Source: Trichosporon coremiiforme
Taxonomy: Eukaryota; Basidiomycota; Tremellomycetes; Trichosporonales; Trichosporonaceae
Assembly (NCBI GenBank): GCA_039545355.1
Contig: BCJJ01000016.1
Coordinates: 310,001 to 374,000, forward strand
Length of the DNA stretch: 64,000 nucleotides
Direction of reading: 5' to 3'
Below are positions 12,282 to 23,893 of this stretch, piece by piece; position 1 is the stretch's first letter, and the number at the start of each line of letters is the position of its first letter. The notes under the pieces are model-generated. The model was not told the DNA's origin. It did no database searches and worked only from the letters and a program-made list of their open reading frames with translations. The position numbers were made by a program, and so were the translations under genes.

Positions 12282-14485
12282 ATGGACCGCCACTTCTTCA
12301 ACGACCACACGACGCTCGTCGCCCGCTCCCTCCGCGGCCTCGTGGCGAGCAACCCGCGCTTGAACCTGATTCCTTCCCAGAAGGTGAGTACCAGCGAGCG
12401 GAGCGAGCATCGTCCAACCTCTTGCCTGTGCTGCTTCCCAGTGCCCGACCCGGTGTCCGACCTGTGGGGCGACTAGGAAGACGGCGAGGACAGCGTGAGA
12501 CTTGAGACGTATGCGGCTCGCGTGAGCAGCCGTGTGATGATGTCGTCACTACCCCTCCGCAGTCGTGTGGCATCCGCAGCCCTCCCCTCCCAACGGGAAC
12601 AGTGCTAATATGTACAGGTGGTCTACCGCGCCGACGCCGACCCCTCAAAGGTCTCCCTCCTTTGCGGCGGCGGGTCCGGACACGAGCCGGGCACAGTCGG
12701 TTTTGTCGGGTCTGGCTTGCTCTCGGCCAGCGTGGCCGGAGACGTCTTCGCGTCCCCGAGTGCGAAGCAGGTACTTGCTGGCATTCGCGCCGTGCCGAGT
12801 GACAAGGGCACGATCCTCATTATCACGAACTGTAAGTGGCCCTTGCTCAACCTCTGTTCCGCTTCATAGTGGAGGAGTGATGGCGGAGAGAAGTGGCTGG
12901 CAATGCCCCCCTGCTGTGCGGCTCAGGCTCGCTCCACCGGCCTTCGTCACACTCGCTCGCTGCGCTCGCTCATGCTGACATTAGACACCGGCGACAACCT
13001 CCATTTCGGACTTGCGCGACTCATGGCCCAGTCGCAGGGTATCCCCAACGTCGAGCTCGTCGTGGTCGGCGACGACGTGTCCGTCCCCAGGTCGCGGGGG
13101 AAGATGGTCGGCAGGCGTTGTCTCGCGGGCATTACTATGGGTACGTCTCACTCGGCCCTCAGTGCTGACTCCCAGTGTGCAAGATCATGGGCGCCGCGAG
13201 TGAGGAGGACATGGCCTTCGACCCCCTGCTGAAGCTGGGCCGCTCGCTCGCCTCCAACATTGGCTCGGTGTGCACGGCGCTGGAACACTGCCACGTCCCC
13301 GGCCGGTCCGAGTTTGCGTCCATCCCCGCGGGCCGGATCGAGATCGGTCTGGGGTTGCACAACGAGACGGGCGTCATGAACGTGCCCCTCCCCTCCCCTG
13401 AGGAGCTGATCAAGACGATGCTCGACCTCATTCTGAACCAGGACGACGCGGAACGTGCCTTCGTCCCCTTTGCCGACGGCGATGTGACGGTGCTCATGGT
13501 GAACAACCAGGGCGGCCTCAGCCCCCTTGAACTCGGCGCTGTGGTGGACGAGACGCTGAAGCAGCTCGATGAGCGCGGCGTCAGGCCTGAGAGAGTGCTC
13601 AGCGGCGTCTTCATGGGAAGCATGAATATGCCCGGCATGAGCCTCAGCGTCATGAACGTGACCAACGTGGCCCGCGACACGGGGCTCTCAGTGGAGAAGA
13701 TCATTCAGCTGCTCGATGCGCCGCACACTGCTCCCGCGTGGCCGGCCACATCGACTGTTTACCCCCTCCCCGAGAAATTGCGTAACCGCCCGCTCTCAGA
13801 ACGCCTGACCGAGATTGCGCCAGAGAGCAAAGACTCCGCTCCCAAGGGCCCGAAGCTCGAGGGCAATCTGGATATGATCCGCAACGTCCTTCGGAAGGCA
13901 GCGGAGGACGTGGTGGCCATGGAACCAGAGCTGACGCACTGGGACACGCTTGTCGGAGACGGGGACTGTGGCGAGACGTGCGCCGCGGGCGCGAACGGCG
14001 TCCTGTCTCATCTGGACCAGCTATCCACCGACGACCTCGTCGTTCTCTTCAGGGAGTTGACCGAGGTCATCGACGACGCGATGGGGGGCACGCTCGGCGC
14101 CATCTTCTCCATTTTCCTTGCTGGACTTACGACGTCTACCATGGCCGCGGCGGCCCAGTCCCCCCAGCCCAAGGTTACGCCGCAGCTCCTCGGCCAGCTG
14201 GCCATGGGCGGGCTCGAGACGTTGCAGCAGCGCACGGCGGCTAGGGTCGGGCACAGGACGGTCATGGACTCTCTCATTCCGTTTGCCGAGACGCTCGCGA
14301 ATTCCGGCGACGTCAACGCTGCGGCCCAGGCGGCTAGGGATGGTGGCGAGGGCACCGCGCGACTTACGGCCAAGCTGGGTCGCGCGGCTTATGTCGGCGA
14401 CCGAGAGGATGTCGACATGCCCCCTGACCCTGGGGCTATGGCTTTCGTCGCCGTTGCCGAGGCCATTGCCGCGTGCTCAAAGTAG
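12282..14485 (+). CDS. DAK1: Dihydroxyacetone kinase (ATP-dependent, DhaK-DhaL fused)
   Basis: Exons 12282-12383, 12618-12831, 12985-13140, 13176-14485 encode about 593 residues, the normal length. The enzyme phosphorylates dihydroxyacetone (and glyceraldehyde) in glycerol/methanol and detoxification metabolism, in the cytosol. The DhaK domain shows CGGGSGHEPG (about residue 44 on), TGDNLHFGLARLMAQ after junction 2, and the substrate-binding His in IGLGLHNETG (about His219). The DhaL domain starts near residue 385 with HWDTLVGDGDCGETCAAG (the Mg-ATP binding Asp residues) and continues with DAMGGTLGAIFSIFLAGL. The first intron is long (234 nt) for this window. Tail-to-tail with the mitochondrial carrier, 136 bp apart. 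Confidence 0.95.
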
Positions 14486-14621
14486 ATCAGTAGGACGAAG
14501 TAATGAACACTGTGTTATTCCTCTCATGTCAGTGGCATCTCCGCTCTGAACCCACAGCTCACTCCTCACCCCTCGCGGCCGGCGGCCGCTCGGCGACGTC
14601 GTGGTCTATGCAATTCATACT

Positions 14622-16625
14622 CTATGCCATGTCCTCTCCTTCTGACCTTTCTGCTGCCGCCCTCGCCGCGCCCTTGGAGAGGTTCCGCATGATGAGCTCG
14701 TACGTCAGCATCGTGACTGCTGACGCGGGCACGGTTCGGACGAGATTGATGCTGAGGCCGCGGTAGAAGCCCCTCCACCCGTCCTGGCGGTAGATCTTGA
14801 TGAAAACGTCGATGATGCCGCCCTTGCGCGGCCAGGTGCGTTTCGGCGGGTCAGAAGTGTAGGGGCGGAGCGTGTTCGCGCGCGCCTCGCGCACGGCTTC
14901 CGTCACCTCGGCTTCGGCGGCTACCGCAGCGCCGCGCGCATCCCGGGGCACTGTTGGCGGTGAGACGCGAGTGGCCCTGTCCTTGCCCTGCTCACCTGCC
15001 GAGAGAACGGGCTCAGCGACGGCCCTAGCTACCATCGGCGCATGTCCTGTTGAGGGACGCGGAGCAGCCTCCGGCCGCGTTTCGTGCACTGTTGCTTCGG
15101 ACAGAGACCCGGGGATCGTCGGCGGGATGATGCCTCTTCGCCCTTTGGGCACCTTGCCCTCCTCCAACGGCGGCTGCGAGCCCGTAAGCAGCGGCGAGTA
15201 CGTGTGCGGTGTCGGCTCGATATGCGGCTGCACTGGCGGCTTGGGGAGCTGGCGCGGCTTCTTCTGCATCTGGATGCGCGTCCGCAGCACCTCGTGCGGG
15301 TAAGTCGCGAGCGAGGCGGTCATCTTGGACAGCGCGGAGCAGAGCAGGATCGCGCTCGGCGTCAATGGGTCAGGGCTACCGTGCGCCGCCCACGCCTTTG
15401 CCTTCTCGTACAGCGTGAACTGGACTGCGACATGCGAGATGCCAAACAGCGACGGGATCAGACCCTTGTAGAACGCCGCGAGACCCTCGTTCCGGTAAAT
15501 TGTCCGGAAGCCGTCGAGCGTGGACCGGTACTTCGGCGCGTCCGGAGGAAGAATCGCTTGCGCCTAATGTTAGCTACGTTGACATACTTGTACAGCTGCA
15601 GGCGGCTATGGCACAAAGGCACCGCGGTCCCATTGACCAGAAGCAGGCGCTCGGGCTATCGGAACGCCAAGTGCGCCGTGCACCATGATACGTCGAGACC
15701 GGGTGACTCATCGGTTGCCATAGCCGACGGCAATCGACCCAGACTCACCATGAAACGTGTCTTGACGACCCAGAGCGGGTTCGTCAGAATCGTGCCGCTC
15801 GCACCAGCGAGCATCGCCGAGATGATGTGTGCAAGATCGGGGTGGCCTGGGGTCAGCACGTTATCACGACATAGGCGAGGCATCAGACATTCCGACCCGC
15901 TCTCCACACCAGGCCCACGGGCCCAGCGCTACACAAAAATAGATGCGCCGTGCCTCCCATCGGGGAGTACTGGGCGGGTAAATGCTCGTGGTGGACTCTG
16001 CACCTGTCGTTGAAGCGATGGGGTTCATGTGTTGCAACTTGGGATCTCGGACAGTCGCGGCCTCGCACACCTTGTTCCGGCACCTGTCCCGCTTCCCTTA
16101 CTCACTAGCCATGGTCGCGTTGTTCTTCATCCTGTCCTTCACAAAGTCGTACACGGTGAAGTAGATGCCCCAGGTCGGGAGATATCCAGCAATGGTCGGT
16201 CCGAGTCCGCGGTAGAAACCCTTGAGGCCGTTCTGACGGTATATCCTCAGGCAAGTCTTGGTGACGCCCTCATATCCCGGGTCACCGCGCGGCGCGCTTT
16301 GCGCCTGGAGCGTGGTCTTGACGACGTCGAGTGGGCAGGTCGCTATACTGCTCACGAGGCCGGCGCCCATGCCCGCGATCATGGAGTGCATGCCGTGCGG
16401 GATCAACCGGCCGAGGTTGATGTGGTGGATGTTGTGGATGCGCTCCGAGATCGAGGCAACATAGTACGCGCTCACTGGGTCAGAGAGGTCGGAGGAGCGG
16501 GAGGGAGAAAAGGAAGAGAGGGGAGGAAGGGGAGCACCCCGCCGGCGCGAGCGCGAGCTGCTGGCCTCGGAACTCGCGCTCGCGACGGTCGCGCTGATCG
16601 CGCCAGTCGCGGCATCACCGAGCAT
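14622..16625 (-). CDS. Mitochondrial carrier, NAD+/FAD/folate or pyrimidine-nucleotide type
   Basis: Exons 16625-16106, 15846-15749, 15563-14622 (minus) give about 519 residues. The three carrier repeats are clear: PLDVVKT, PLWVVKTR and PHEVLRTR, each with the downstream GFYRG/AFYKG element. The Trp in the second repeat signature (NPLWVVKTRF) and GYLPTWGIYF place it near the Yia6 (NAD+), Flx1/SLC25A32 (FAD/folate) and Rim2 carriers; I cannot choose between them. Odd features: an N-terminal Ser/Arg-rich extension of about 60 residues, and about 145 extra Pro/Ala/Glu-rich residues (about 307-450) in the matrix loop of repeat 3. The first intron is 259 nt and could hide a further small exon. Confidence 0.88.
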
Positions 16626-17312
16626 GGCAGGACGGCGGTCCTGCGGCCGGGGCGGGTGCGTGGAGGGGGAAGGTCGGAGGCCTGTAGCCAGCCGAGGACG
16701 TGGAGCCGATAGCGAGGCCGGGGTGTGGTGTCGATGTAAGGGTTGTATCAATTGCCGTTCCGGTCTGTCTGGCGTGTGTGTGGGCGGTGGGTGGGGAAGA
16801 CGGGAAAATCGGTCGAGGAGTCGTTCCAGAAGTCTAAGAGTCGTCGGTCAAGAAAGTACGCTTGAGCAAGAGGTGAAGAGCAACACGCAGCAATGGCGAC
16901 GGGCTGCGTGTGCGGCGAACTGGGGTAACAAGCGATAGCAAGTGGGTGAGCGTGATCGGGTGAGTGAACTCCTGCGCTCCGTGACTGGCGGGCCCGTGCC
17001 GGAGGATTACACTCGGCTCACGTGGGCCGCGGCCACCGCAACGCACATCCACCGGTTCACCGGGCAGTCACCGACAACGCTGTTCCGATCTCCGAGCCGC
17101 AGGCCTTTGTCTATGCATAACCCCGCCGCATGTCTCTGCATCGGCTTGCATCCTCTGATGCGACTGCTACTCGAATCTACTGGATGCCATGCTGCTCTCG
17201 GCTCTCGTCATTTCTGTCTGCTTCCTGATCTGCTCCCTCCCGCGCTTCCCTCCAGGCTGCAATCGCCGTCACGCTCCTGTCTACGCATGTCACATGTCTA
17301 TAGCGCTATCGC
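16626..17312. other. Intergenic: carrier 5' flank and YIF1 3' flank
   Basis: The two flanking genes are both on the minus strand. No coding frame with splice or family support is seen. Confidence 0.5.
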
Positions 17313-18593
17313 CTACACCCGGGACAGGATGAACATCCAGAGGCCCTGCGCCATCGCGACGATGAACAGGAACTGCACGCGCCGCGAGCGCTGCGCGTGC
17401 GTCATCGTGCCGTGCATCTCCGTCGTCGGGTCGGGGAGCAGCACATACTTGAGCGAGCGGAGCTGTCTGTCAGCTATTATCACGGCCCAATCAAGCTAGA
17501 ATACTACTCACAAGGAAGAACGCGTTTGCGAAGAACGTGTAGAAGAAGGTCGTGTACGTGAGGACAGTGCCAAAGTTGAGTAATCCCATGACGACGGTCG
17601 CGATGATGCCGATGAACTTGTACCCTCCGTAAGCGAGGAGCTCGACGCTGCTAGCGCCGCCGCCCCGCACGTCGAGGAAGTAGCATCCGAGCTTGATCGC
17701 GAGGAACTCGAGGATGACAACCGCGAGCGACTTGCTCAGCGAGTAGCCAAGCACCTCGGGGTGGAAGCGCTCCTGGATACCGGACGCGAACGCCGACAGC
17801 AGCGTGTACGTGACAAGCGCCATCGCTGAGGTCAGCTACAGCACTCGTGTTGAGGTGACTGGTCAACGTGCAACTCACAGGGAATGTACAGGTCGGGGGC
17901 GTTGATGTCTTCGCGGGGCGGGGCGTAAGACTCGACGCCGCCTCCGTCCGCTTGCCGCACGACCTTGCGGTTCCACGGCCGGTGCCGCCAGGGGAACAGA
18001 ACGAGGCGAAGTTTGCGAAGCACATAGCTGTTCGTCACCGAGAAGCACGTCTTGACCATGCCGAGCGGGATGTACCGCGTGAACTGCGGTTAGCTCGCAG
18101 TACCTCGTCAATCCAGCTTGCGCAAACCATCACAACTCACGTTCTTCTCGACATAGTCCTGACCCGCAGAGATGGCGCTCTTGCCGAACTGCATGCCCAT
18201 CTGCGCCGTCGCATCGTTCATCCCTCCCCATCCGCCGAAGCCTCCCGGCTGCGCTCCGTATCCAACGGGCGCGTTGGGACCGGCAGGCGCAAAGCCTGCT
18301 CGCTGGTGAGGATGCTGTCCTCCGTGCTGGGGAGTGTACGCCGACCCGGCACCCTGCATGTTGCCCATGTTGCCCATGGCGCCACCGGCGTCGCCGAACG
18401 ACCCGCCGACAGGCGGCGAGCTGTATCGCGCGTACCCGTCAGCGTCCTGCGACAGCCTCGCCGAGTAAGGGGAAGACTGGGACGAGCGTCCTGGCGTCTG
18501 AGGCGGCTCCGGGGGCGGGTAGGCCGGATGCGTCGGCTTGGGATGCTGGAGTGGCGGGGGCGAGTGCGAGTTGGTATACGGCGGGACGGCCAT
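17313..18593 (-). CDS. YIF1: Yif1-type ER-Golgi membrane protein
   Basis: Exons 18593-18141, 18083-17879, 17825-17512, 17462-17313 encode about 373 residues. Yif1 works with Yip1 and Rab GTPases in ER-to-Golgi vesicle traffic. The N-terminal 120 residues are Pro/Gly/Gln-rich and disordered, as usual for the family; then GQDYVEKN, FTRYIPLG and DLYIPSMALVTYTLL are conserved family blocks spanning two splice junctions. About five membrane segments follow, the last ending in a short lumenal or cytosolic tail (QGLWMFILSRV). The 3' end of intron 3 contains acagacag; only the second AG keeps the frame. Divergent from the Nop13-like gene. Confidence 0.93.
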
Positions 18594-18970
18594 GATGTCG
18601 TTATCGAGCAATGGAAAGCAAATGAAGAGCTGGAAAGTAGATTATGACGCGTGGCCAGCGACGAACAACAGCTCTCCCTAGCCCTGACGAGGCGGACGAC
18701 ACCTCCACCGCACTCGCTAGCACAGGTGTGCGCTGGCTGGACTCGCCCGGACTGCGCTAGCTGCGCTCGACTGGTCTGGCCAGCATCCGTGTAGGAGGGA
18801 CGTCACGTGGAAATAAATCATCCGCTTTTCAACGTGCATTAATCCCAAAAAGTCGGTTTCACGAAGTCCTGCGCCCCCGGCTGATGAAGTCATGCGAGCC
18901 GCGTAAATAATGCATTGCGGATTTGGATTTGAGACCTGCCTAGTTGACTTCATTCACACCGATCGACACC
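18594..18970. other. Divergent promoter, YIF1 / Nop13-like
   Basis: 377 bp between two opposite start codons. AT-rich elements (gaaataaatc, gcattaatccc, gtaaataatgc) lie between 18808 and 18912 and are the likeliest core-promoter sequences. No gene. Confidence 0.5.
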
Positions 18971-20489
18971 ATGTCCGAGGACAAGAAGGACAAAAAGAAG
19001 TCCGGCCGTACCCCCGAGCAGCAGGCCGCCCGTGACGCGCGCAAGGCGGCCAAGAAGGCTGCTCTCGCTGCCGCCGAGGCGACCTCCACCGACGCCGCCG
19101 CCGAGGAAGGCTCAACGACGACGCCGAAGAAGCGCCGTGCCTCGACCGACGGCACCGAGCTCGAGATCGACCTGTCCGCCTCTGCGCCGCTGTCCAAGGC
19201 TGAGGCCCGCGCCGCCCGCAAGCGCGCCAAGCGCGGCGAGGAGCCCCTGCCGCCGAAACAGACCGAGGACGGTTCCGAGAAGCCTCTCAAAGCCGCCAGC
19301 AAAAAGAAGGAGGGCAAGCCGAAGCAGGAGAAGGGTCAGTTCAGCGTGTGGATCGGAAACCTCTCGTTCCGCACGAGCGAGCAGGCCCTGCGCGAGTTCA
19401 TCGAGACCGGCATCACCGAGCTGGGTGGCGAGGCTGGAGCCGTTACGCGGTTGAACCTGCCGAAGAAGGCGGGCCACGGCCAGTTTGCGGAGAACAAGGG
19501 GTGAGTTCTATGCGCAGTTGGTGATCGACGGGCGCAGCCTCACGATAGCTACTACGAGTAGGCCATGAGCTGACATCAGTTTCGCTTACTGCGACTTCAC
19601 GAACGAGGCGATGATGCTTCTCGCCCTTGGCCTCTCTGAGCGACCGCTCGAGGGCCGTCGTCTCCTGATCAAGCGTGGAGACGACCACCGCGCCAACCCG
19701 GACGCCAGGACACCGAAGACTCTCCCGTCTGGACCCGGTACGGCTCCCAGCATCCTGCAGCGCCAGAAGAACCCCGAGAGCGCTACGCTTTTCATCGGCA
19801 ACCTGCCCTTCGACGTGACTGAGGAGGAACTGCGTGATCTTGTCGAGGGCAACGCCACTGACGCTTTCGTCGTCCCTGACACTGAGAACGGCGAGAAAGC
19901 CGACGCCGCCGAGGGCGACGAGGACGAGGAGAAGGAGACCGAAGAGGAGAAGGAGGACGAGGAGGAGGGAGACGACGAGGAGGGCGAGGGAGAGGGCGAG
20001 GAGAAGTCCACCCGTGGAGGCAAGCGTTCCGGTCTCATCAAGACCCGCGTCGCCCAGTTCGAGGACACGGGCCGCTGCAAGGGCTTCGCCTTCTGGGATT
20101 TCAAGTCTTCCGCCCACGCTAAGGCCGCGCTCATGAACAGGCGGAACCACTTCCTGCGGGGACAGAAGCTGAACGTTCAGTTCGCCTCCGAGTCGGCGAC
20201 CTCGCGCGCCGGACGGGGGAAGAAGGCCGCGGCGGGCGGCGGGAAGAAGGTGCGCCCCGGAAAGCAGGAGCGGGAAAGGCAGAAGGGTCGTTACTTCAAT
20301 GCCGAGGGAGGCGCTGGAGAGGGAGAGGGAGCTGGTGCCGAGGGAGGAAGTGGGGAGAAGAAAGGAGACGTCCGAGGGAAGAAGTGGGAGGCTTCTGGAC
20401 GACCGAGACCGGGTGCTGCCCTCGCCATGGCGCAGCGCGAGAAAGTCGGTATTGTCGAGAGCCAGGGAAACAAGATCACCTTCGACTAG
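18971..20489 (+). CDS. NOP13: Nucleolar RNA-binding protein with two RRMs, Nop13-like
   Basis: Exons 18971-19500 and 19580-20489, about 479 residues. The N-terminal 115 residues are Lys/Ala-rich with many KKR/KRAKR clusters. RRM1 begins at FSVWIGNLSFRT (about residue 122), with its second half (FAYCDFTNEA) after the intron. RRM2 starts at ATLFIGNLPFDVTEEEL and its RNP1 is GRCKGFAFWDF; between them lies an acidic insertion of about 50 residues made almost only of Glu/Asp. The C-terminus is Gly/Lys-rich and ends AQREKVGIVESQGNKITFD, a signature of the Nop13/Nop12-type ribosome biogenesis factors. Location in the nucleolus and a role in pre-rRNA processing are inferred from the family. Confidence 0.85.
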
Positions 20490-21672
20490 ACGCCTGTCAC
20501 ATAGATTTCATTGCATGCATTTCTGTACCATACTCGCCATCTGGGGAGCTCGTTCATTCAAGTCCCCTTCCGAGCTTCGCAGTACTGATAACCGAATGCT
20601 ATTCGCAATGCAGTGCCCATTGCTGTACATCCCCTCCAGGCTGGTGCATGCATGCTGGCGCTCCTCGATGCATAGCCGGGCAACCGACGGCCCTCAACTG
20701 GTCAGCGGCCTGATGGCTGGCCGAAGTCGTGTGCCACACCATCCGCACCACCATAAGCCCATCGCGAAATTTGCCTCCGTCTGCCATCGCTTCGCCCCTG
20801 GCTCGCGCATACAAAACTTCGCGCCGCAACAATCTTTCCTCCTCGCCAAGCACCAAGAACCGCTGTCGCAGCACACGCACGGGCCCAAAGGCCCCTCTTA
20901 AGCTGTGGGTAAAGTCCCCGGAGCGCAGTCCGTCCGTGTTCATTCCCTTTGCACTCCGCTCTTCGGCGCGGAGGGCAGGGATGGAAAGCATGCGCCCCCA
21001 AGGCGGCGTACACTGTCCCACATGGGACGCACGGGAGGACCGGTGGCGGGGGAACACACGGCGAAGACACGAGCCGCCCCCGTCTGCCGCGTCTCGGACA
21101 CGGGCTCATTAGAATATAGGTATGCGGTTGCCCCTTGCCTTTTCGCTCTTGTTGGCCTCGAGAGAGGAAGACGGGAGCGGAACAGGGGGTACCTCGATGG
21201 GGCTTAGTCTGGCTTGCTTGGCCACTAGCTTTCCTCGTATGGCACGCAAGTGTCTTGTCCTCGCTATCCTTGCCGACCTTCGCCTCTCCGCGCTTCCCCT
21301 TCGATTTCGTCCTGCTTCTCGGTCTCTCGGCTCGACATTTCGCGGCGTCGCGAGGAGGGAGCAAGGAAGGGTGCGATGGTTCGGCAAAGGAACGCATGGC
21401 CAACATGCTCGCAGGTCATGCGAGGCTTGTAAACTTAACCCGATGATGGCTTGAATTTCTTCAGCGCTAGCTCAGCACCACCAGGCGCCGGGTGACACCG
21501 TGTGCTGCTTATCGGAGCTGGGCGTGGAGCGACAAGTTGACGCTGAGGGTTACTCTGTAGTCGTACTCTATGAACACTGTATCGTATCCATGAGAAGTCT
21601 GAGCCGCAGCTGGCGGAGGTTTGCTGAAGTTGGTTGCATGTTTGGTCTATATCTACGCTCGGCGCGCTCGCT
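20490..21672. other. Convergent intergenic region, no gene seen
   Basis: 1.2 kb between the 3' ends of the Nop13-like and GNAT genes. Both strands have open frames but these begin at non-ATG codons or lack any family motif or splice logic. Nothing can be supported. Confidence 0.5.
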
Positions 21673-22578
21673 CTACGCGAGCTCAACGTCCTTCACCATC
21701 AGCACATGCGGCGCGCCGTCCTCGTCAAACTCGCCGCCCTGCACTTCGTATCCGAGCTTGCCATAGAAGCCCTTGACCGGGATCTGTCGTCAGCTAACCA
21801 AACCACGCGAGACTCTAAGCTCAACCACAGTTCTCGCCTCCCACAGATATCCCACAGATATCACTGTAGCAGACGCAGACTAACCTGCGAGTGGATCTTG
21901 ACCGTGACGACCTTCTTGCCGTCCTTCTCGTGCACGAGGTGCTGCACGTCCTCCCCGCCGGCGGCCGCGTGCGCCTCGAGCGCCTGCACAAGCTGCTTGC
22001 CCAGGCCGTACTTTCGGTAGTCCTTCAGCACCGCGAGCCGCGTCAGCTTGCCCTTCTTCGGCACGAAGCGGACGGTGCCGACCGGCTTGGAAGACTCGTC
22101 GTCGGCAATGGCGAGGAAGGACACGTGCGAGTTCGTGTTGTCGACGCTGGGCGTCAGTTACTTCTCAGCTGTTCGGCTGCTGGCGCATGGAAGCGAGTCT
22201 GGAGCTAGAGTTCCGGAATCTTGCAAGCGCGTTCAAGCATATAAGGACGACGGAGATAGCGCCAGATCTGATCCTTCCTCGACCCAACGTGGACGGTCTT
22301 CTGGATCGCAGAAAGTGTGACTCACTCATCGATCTCAACGTCGGCAGCGAATTTCTGTGTACGTCAGTGCCAGTCATCATGTCAGCGAGGAAGAAGCCGG
22401 TCGGCCGAGTGATACACGGCACCCTTGACGCAAGTGCGCTCGTGCCCGCGCTGTGGCTTTCGTCTGCTCCTGGCAATGGTGGGCTCACCTGCTCGTCGAT
22501 GAAGACGGCGAAGCGGATGTCGCGCGACTGCTGGATCTCCTCGGGCGTGCAGACCTCCTTCGTGCTGAAGCTGGGCAT
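21673..22578 (-). CDS. GNAT-family N-acetyltransferase
   Basis: Exons 22578-22489, 22354-22326, 22146-21885, 21783-21673 encode about 163 residues, a typical single GNAT domain. The N-terminal IRFAVFIDEQKFAADVEIDD block is assembled from three exons, the middle one only 29 nt. Motif A, the acetyl-CoA binding loop, reads RLAVLKDYRKYGLGKQLV, and the C-terminal FYGKLGYEVQGGEFDEDGAPH is characteristic of ElaA/Arylalkylamine-type small GNATs. Substrate is unknown. Intron 3 starts with GTTAGT. The gene lies divergent from the carbonic anhydrase gene. Confidence 0.9.
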
Positions 22579-23893
22579 GCTGGCTTTTTAGTTGGGAAGG
22601 GTGAGTGAACGTGATTTCGGAGCGCGGTGGAGAGCGAGAGTGGAGGTTCGATTTGAGTCAGTCATCGGCCGGCTTGCCGGGAAGTCCGGCCCGGGGAGCG
22701 TCTTGCCCGCCGACCACAAAGTTACGACGAGTCTTCCACACCACATGCAATGTGCGTCTGGCAAGCGACAGGAGTTGCATGCGCAGCGTGTCTTGATAAG
22801 CCAAATGCTGTGAACTTTTTGCTTGTGCAGGGGCGTCGAGTTGAAAGTTGCGTCTTCCTTGAGCCCAGGTCGGCGAGGGGGGAAGGAACGGGCGTCTGCG
22901 ATGAATTGGCGCGAGTCTCCAGCCCGGGTTGGTCGGCATCATCTTGCGTTTGCCCTGTCGTCGTCGATTCACTCCGGCTCGTTCCTACGCGCCCTTATCT
23001 TCCCTTGGTTCCGTCCTGACTGTTGCCTGGCCTTCCTTCACTTTACGCCTACGCCCAATGTCTGATACGTTTGATCCCCATCCACGCTCTCGCCGCGTCG
23101 AGGTCCACCCCGCGGCGCAGGCCCGACGTCGCTTTTTTGTTCACGCAGGACTCGTGCCAGACTCGCTCCTGGCCCTGCAGGACTCCAAACCGCTTCCTCA
23201 CAGTTGTCAAGCGACTGGGATCGAGATGGACGAAGAGACGAAGTCCTGTGCGGTGGTGGCGCTGTGCGCCTTAGCCTGAGGACGACGCCCGAGACGCCCA
23301 GCAACGCCCGGAGAGCGCCTCAAGCCCGTCCGACCCTGGGACATCGGGAGTGTTCGTTCTCGACGACCTCGAACTTGCACTCTACGTCCGCCGTGCGTCC
23401 AGATACTCCGGTCTGCGAAACTGGACCTGACTCACTGCTTGCAGCCTGCATACCTGGGCGGACGTGTGTCGGGTCTGGGTGTGCGAGGATACCCAGAGCC
23501 AGAACCTGGAACGTGCAGAGCCCAAGCTCACTCACCCAAGGTGTCCAAGGTACCCAAGCCTCCGTCCTCCCTCAGCCAGCTCAGCCCAAGTCCGCCCAGC
23601 AGTTTCTGCGAGTGTTCCGGCACATCCACCAATTCTCGCCTCTCGCTCTCCTTCCTTTCCTCCTCACTCGCACTCACCTCACTCACACCATCGACGCTCA
23701 CCACGCGCTCGCCGCTTAGACTGATCTCACTGCTGTACAGAACTCTCTCCCCGACCTCACCTGCTCTCGAGCTCACTACCTCTCGCTCCTCGACCGCCTG
23801 CCTTCTTCCTCCGCTCCCCCTTCCCCGCCGTCATCTCATCGCTGTGCCTGATACCCACTCGACCAACCCCACCGACGAGAACGAAGTAGCAAA
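22579..23893. other. Long divergent intergenic region
   Basis: 1.3 kb between the GNAT and carbonic anhydrase starts. Pyrimidine-rich runs (ctctccttcctttcctcctcactcg and relatives, 23640-23780) lie just upstream of the carbonic anhydrase start, as is common for fungal core promoters and 5' UTRs. Open frames here have no support. Confidence 0.5.

Noticed and set aside
20702..21406. Long minus-strand frame between NOP13 and the GNAT gene
   Set aside because: Basic, low-complexity translation without motifs; starts at a non-ATG codon.
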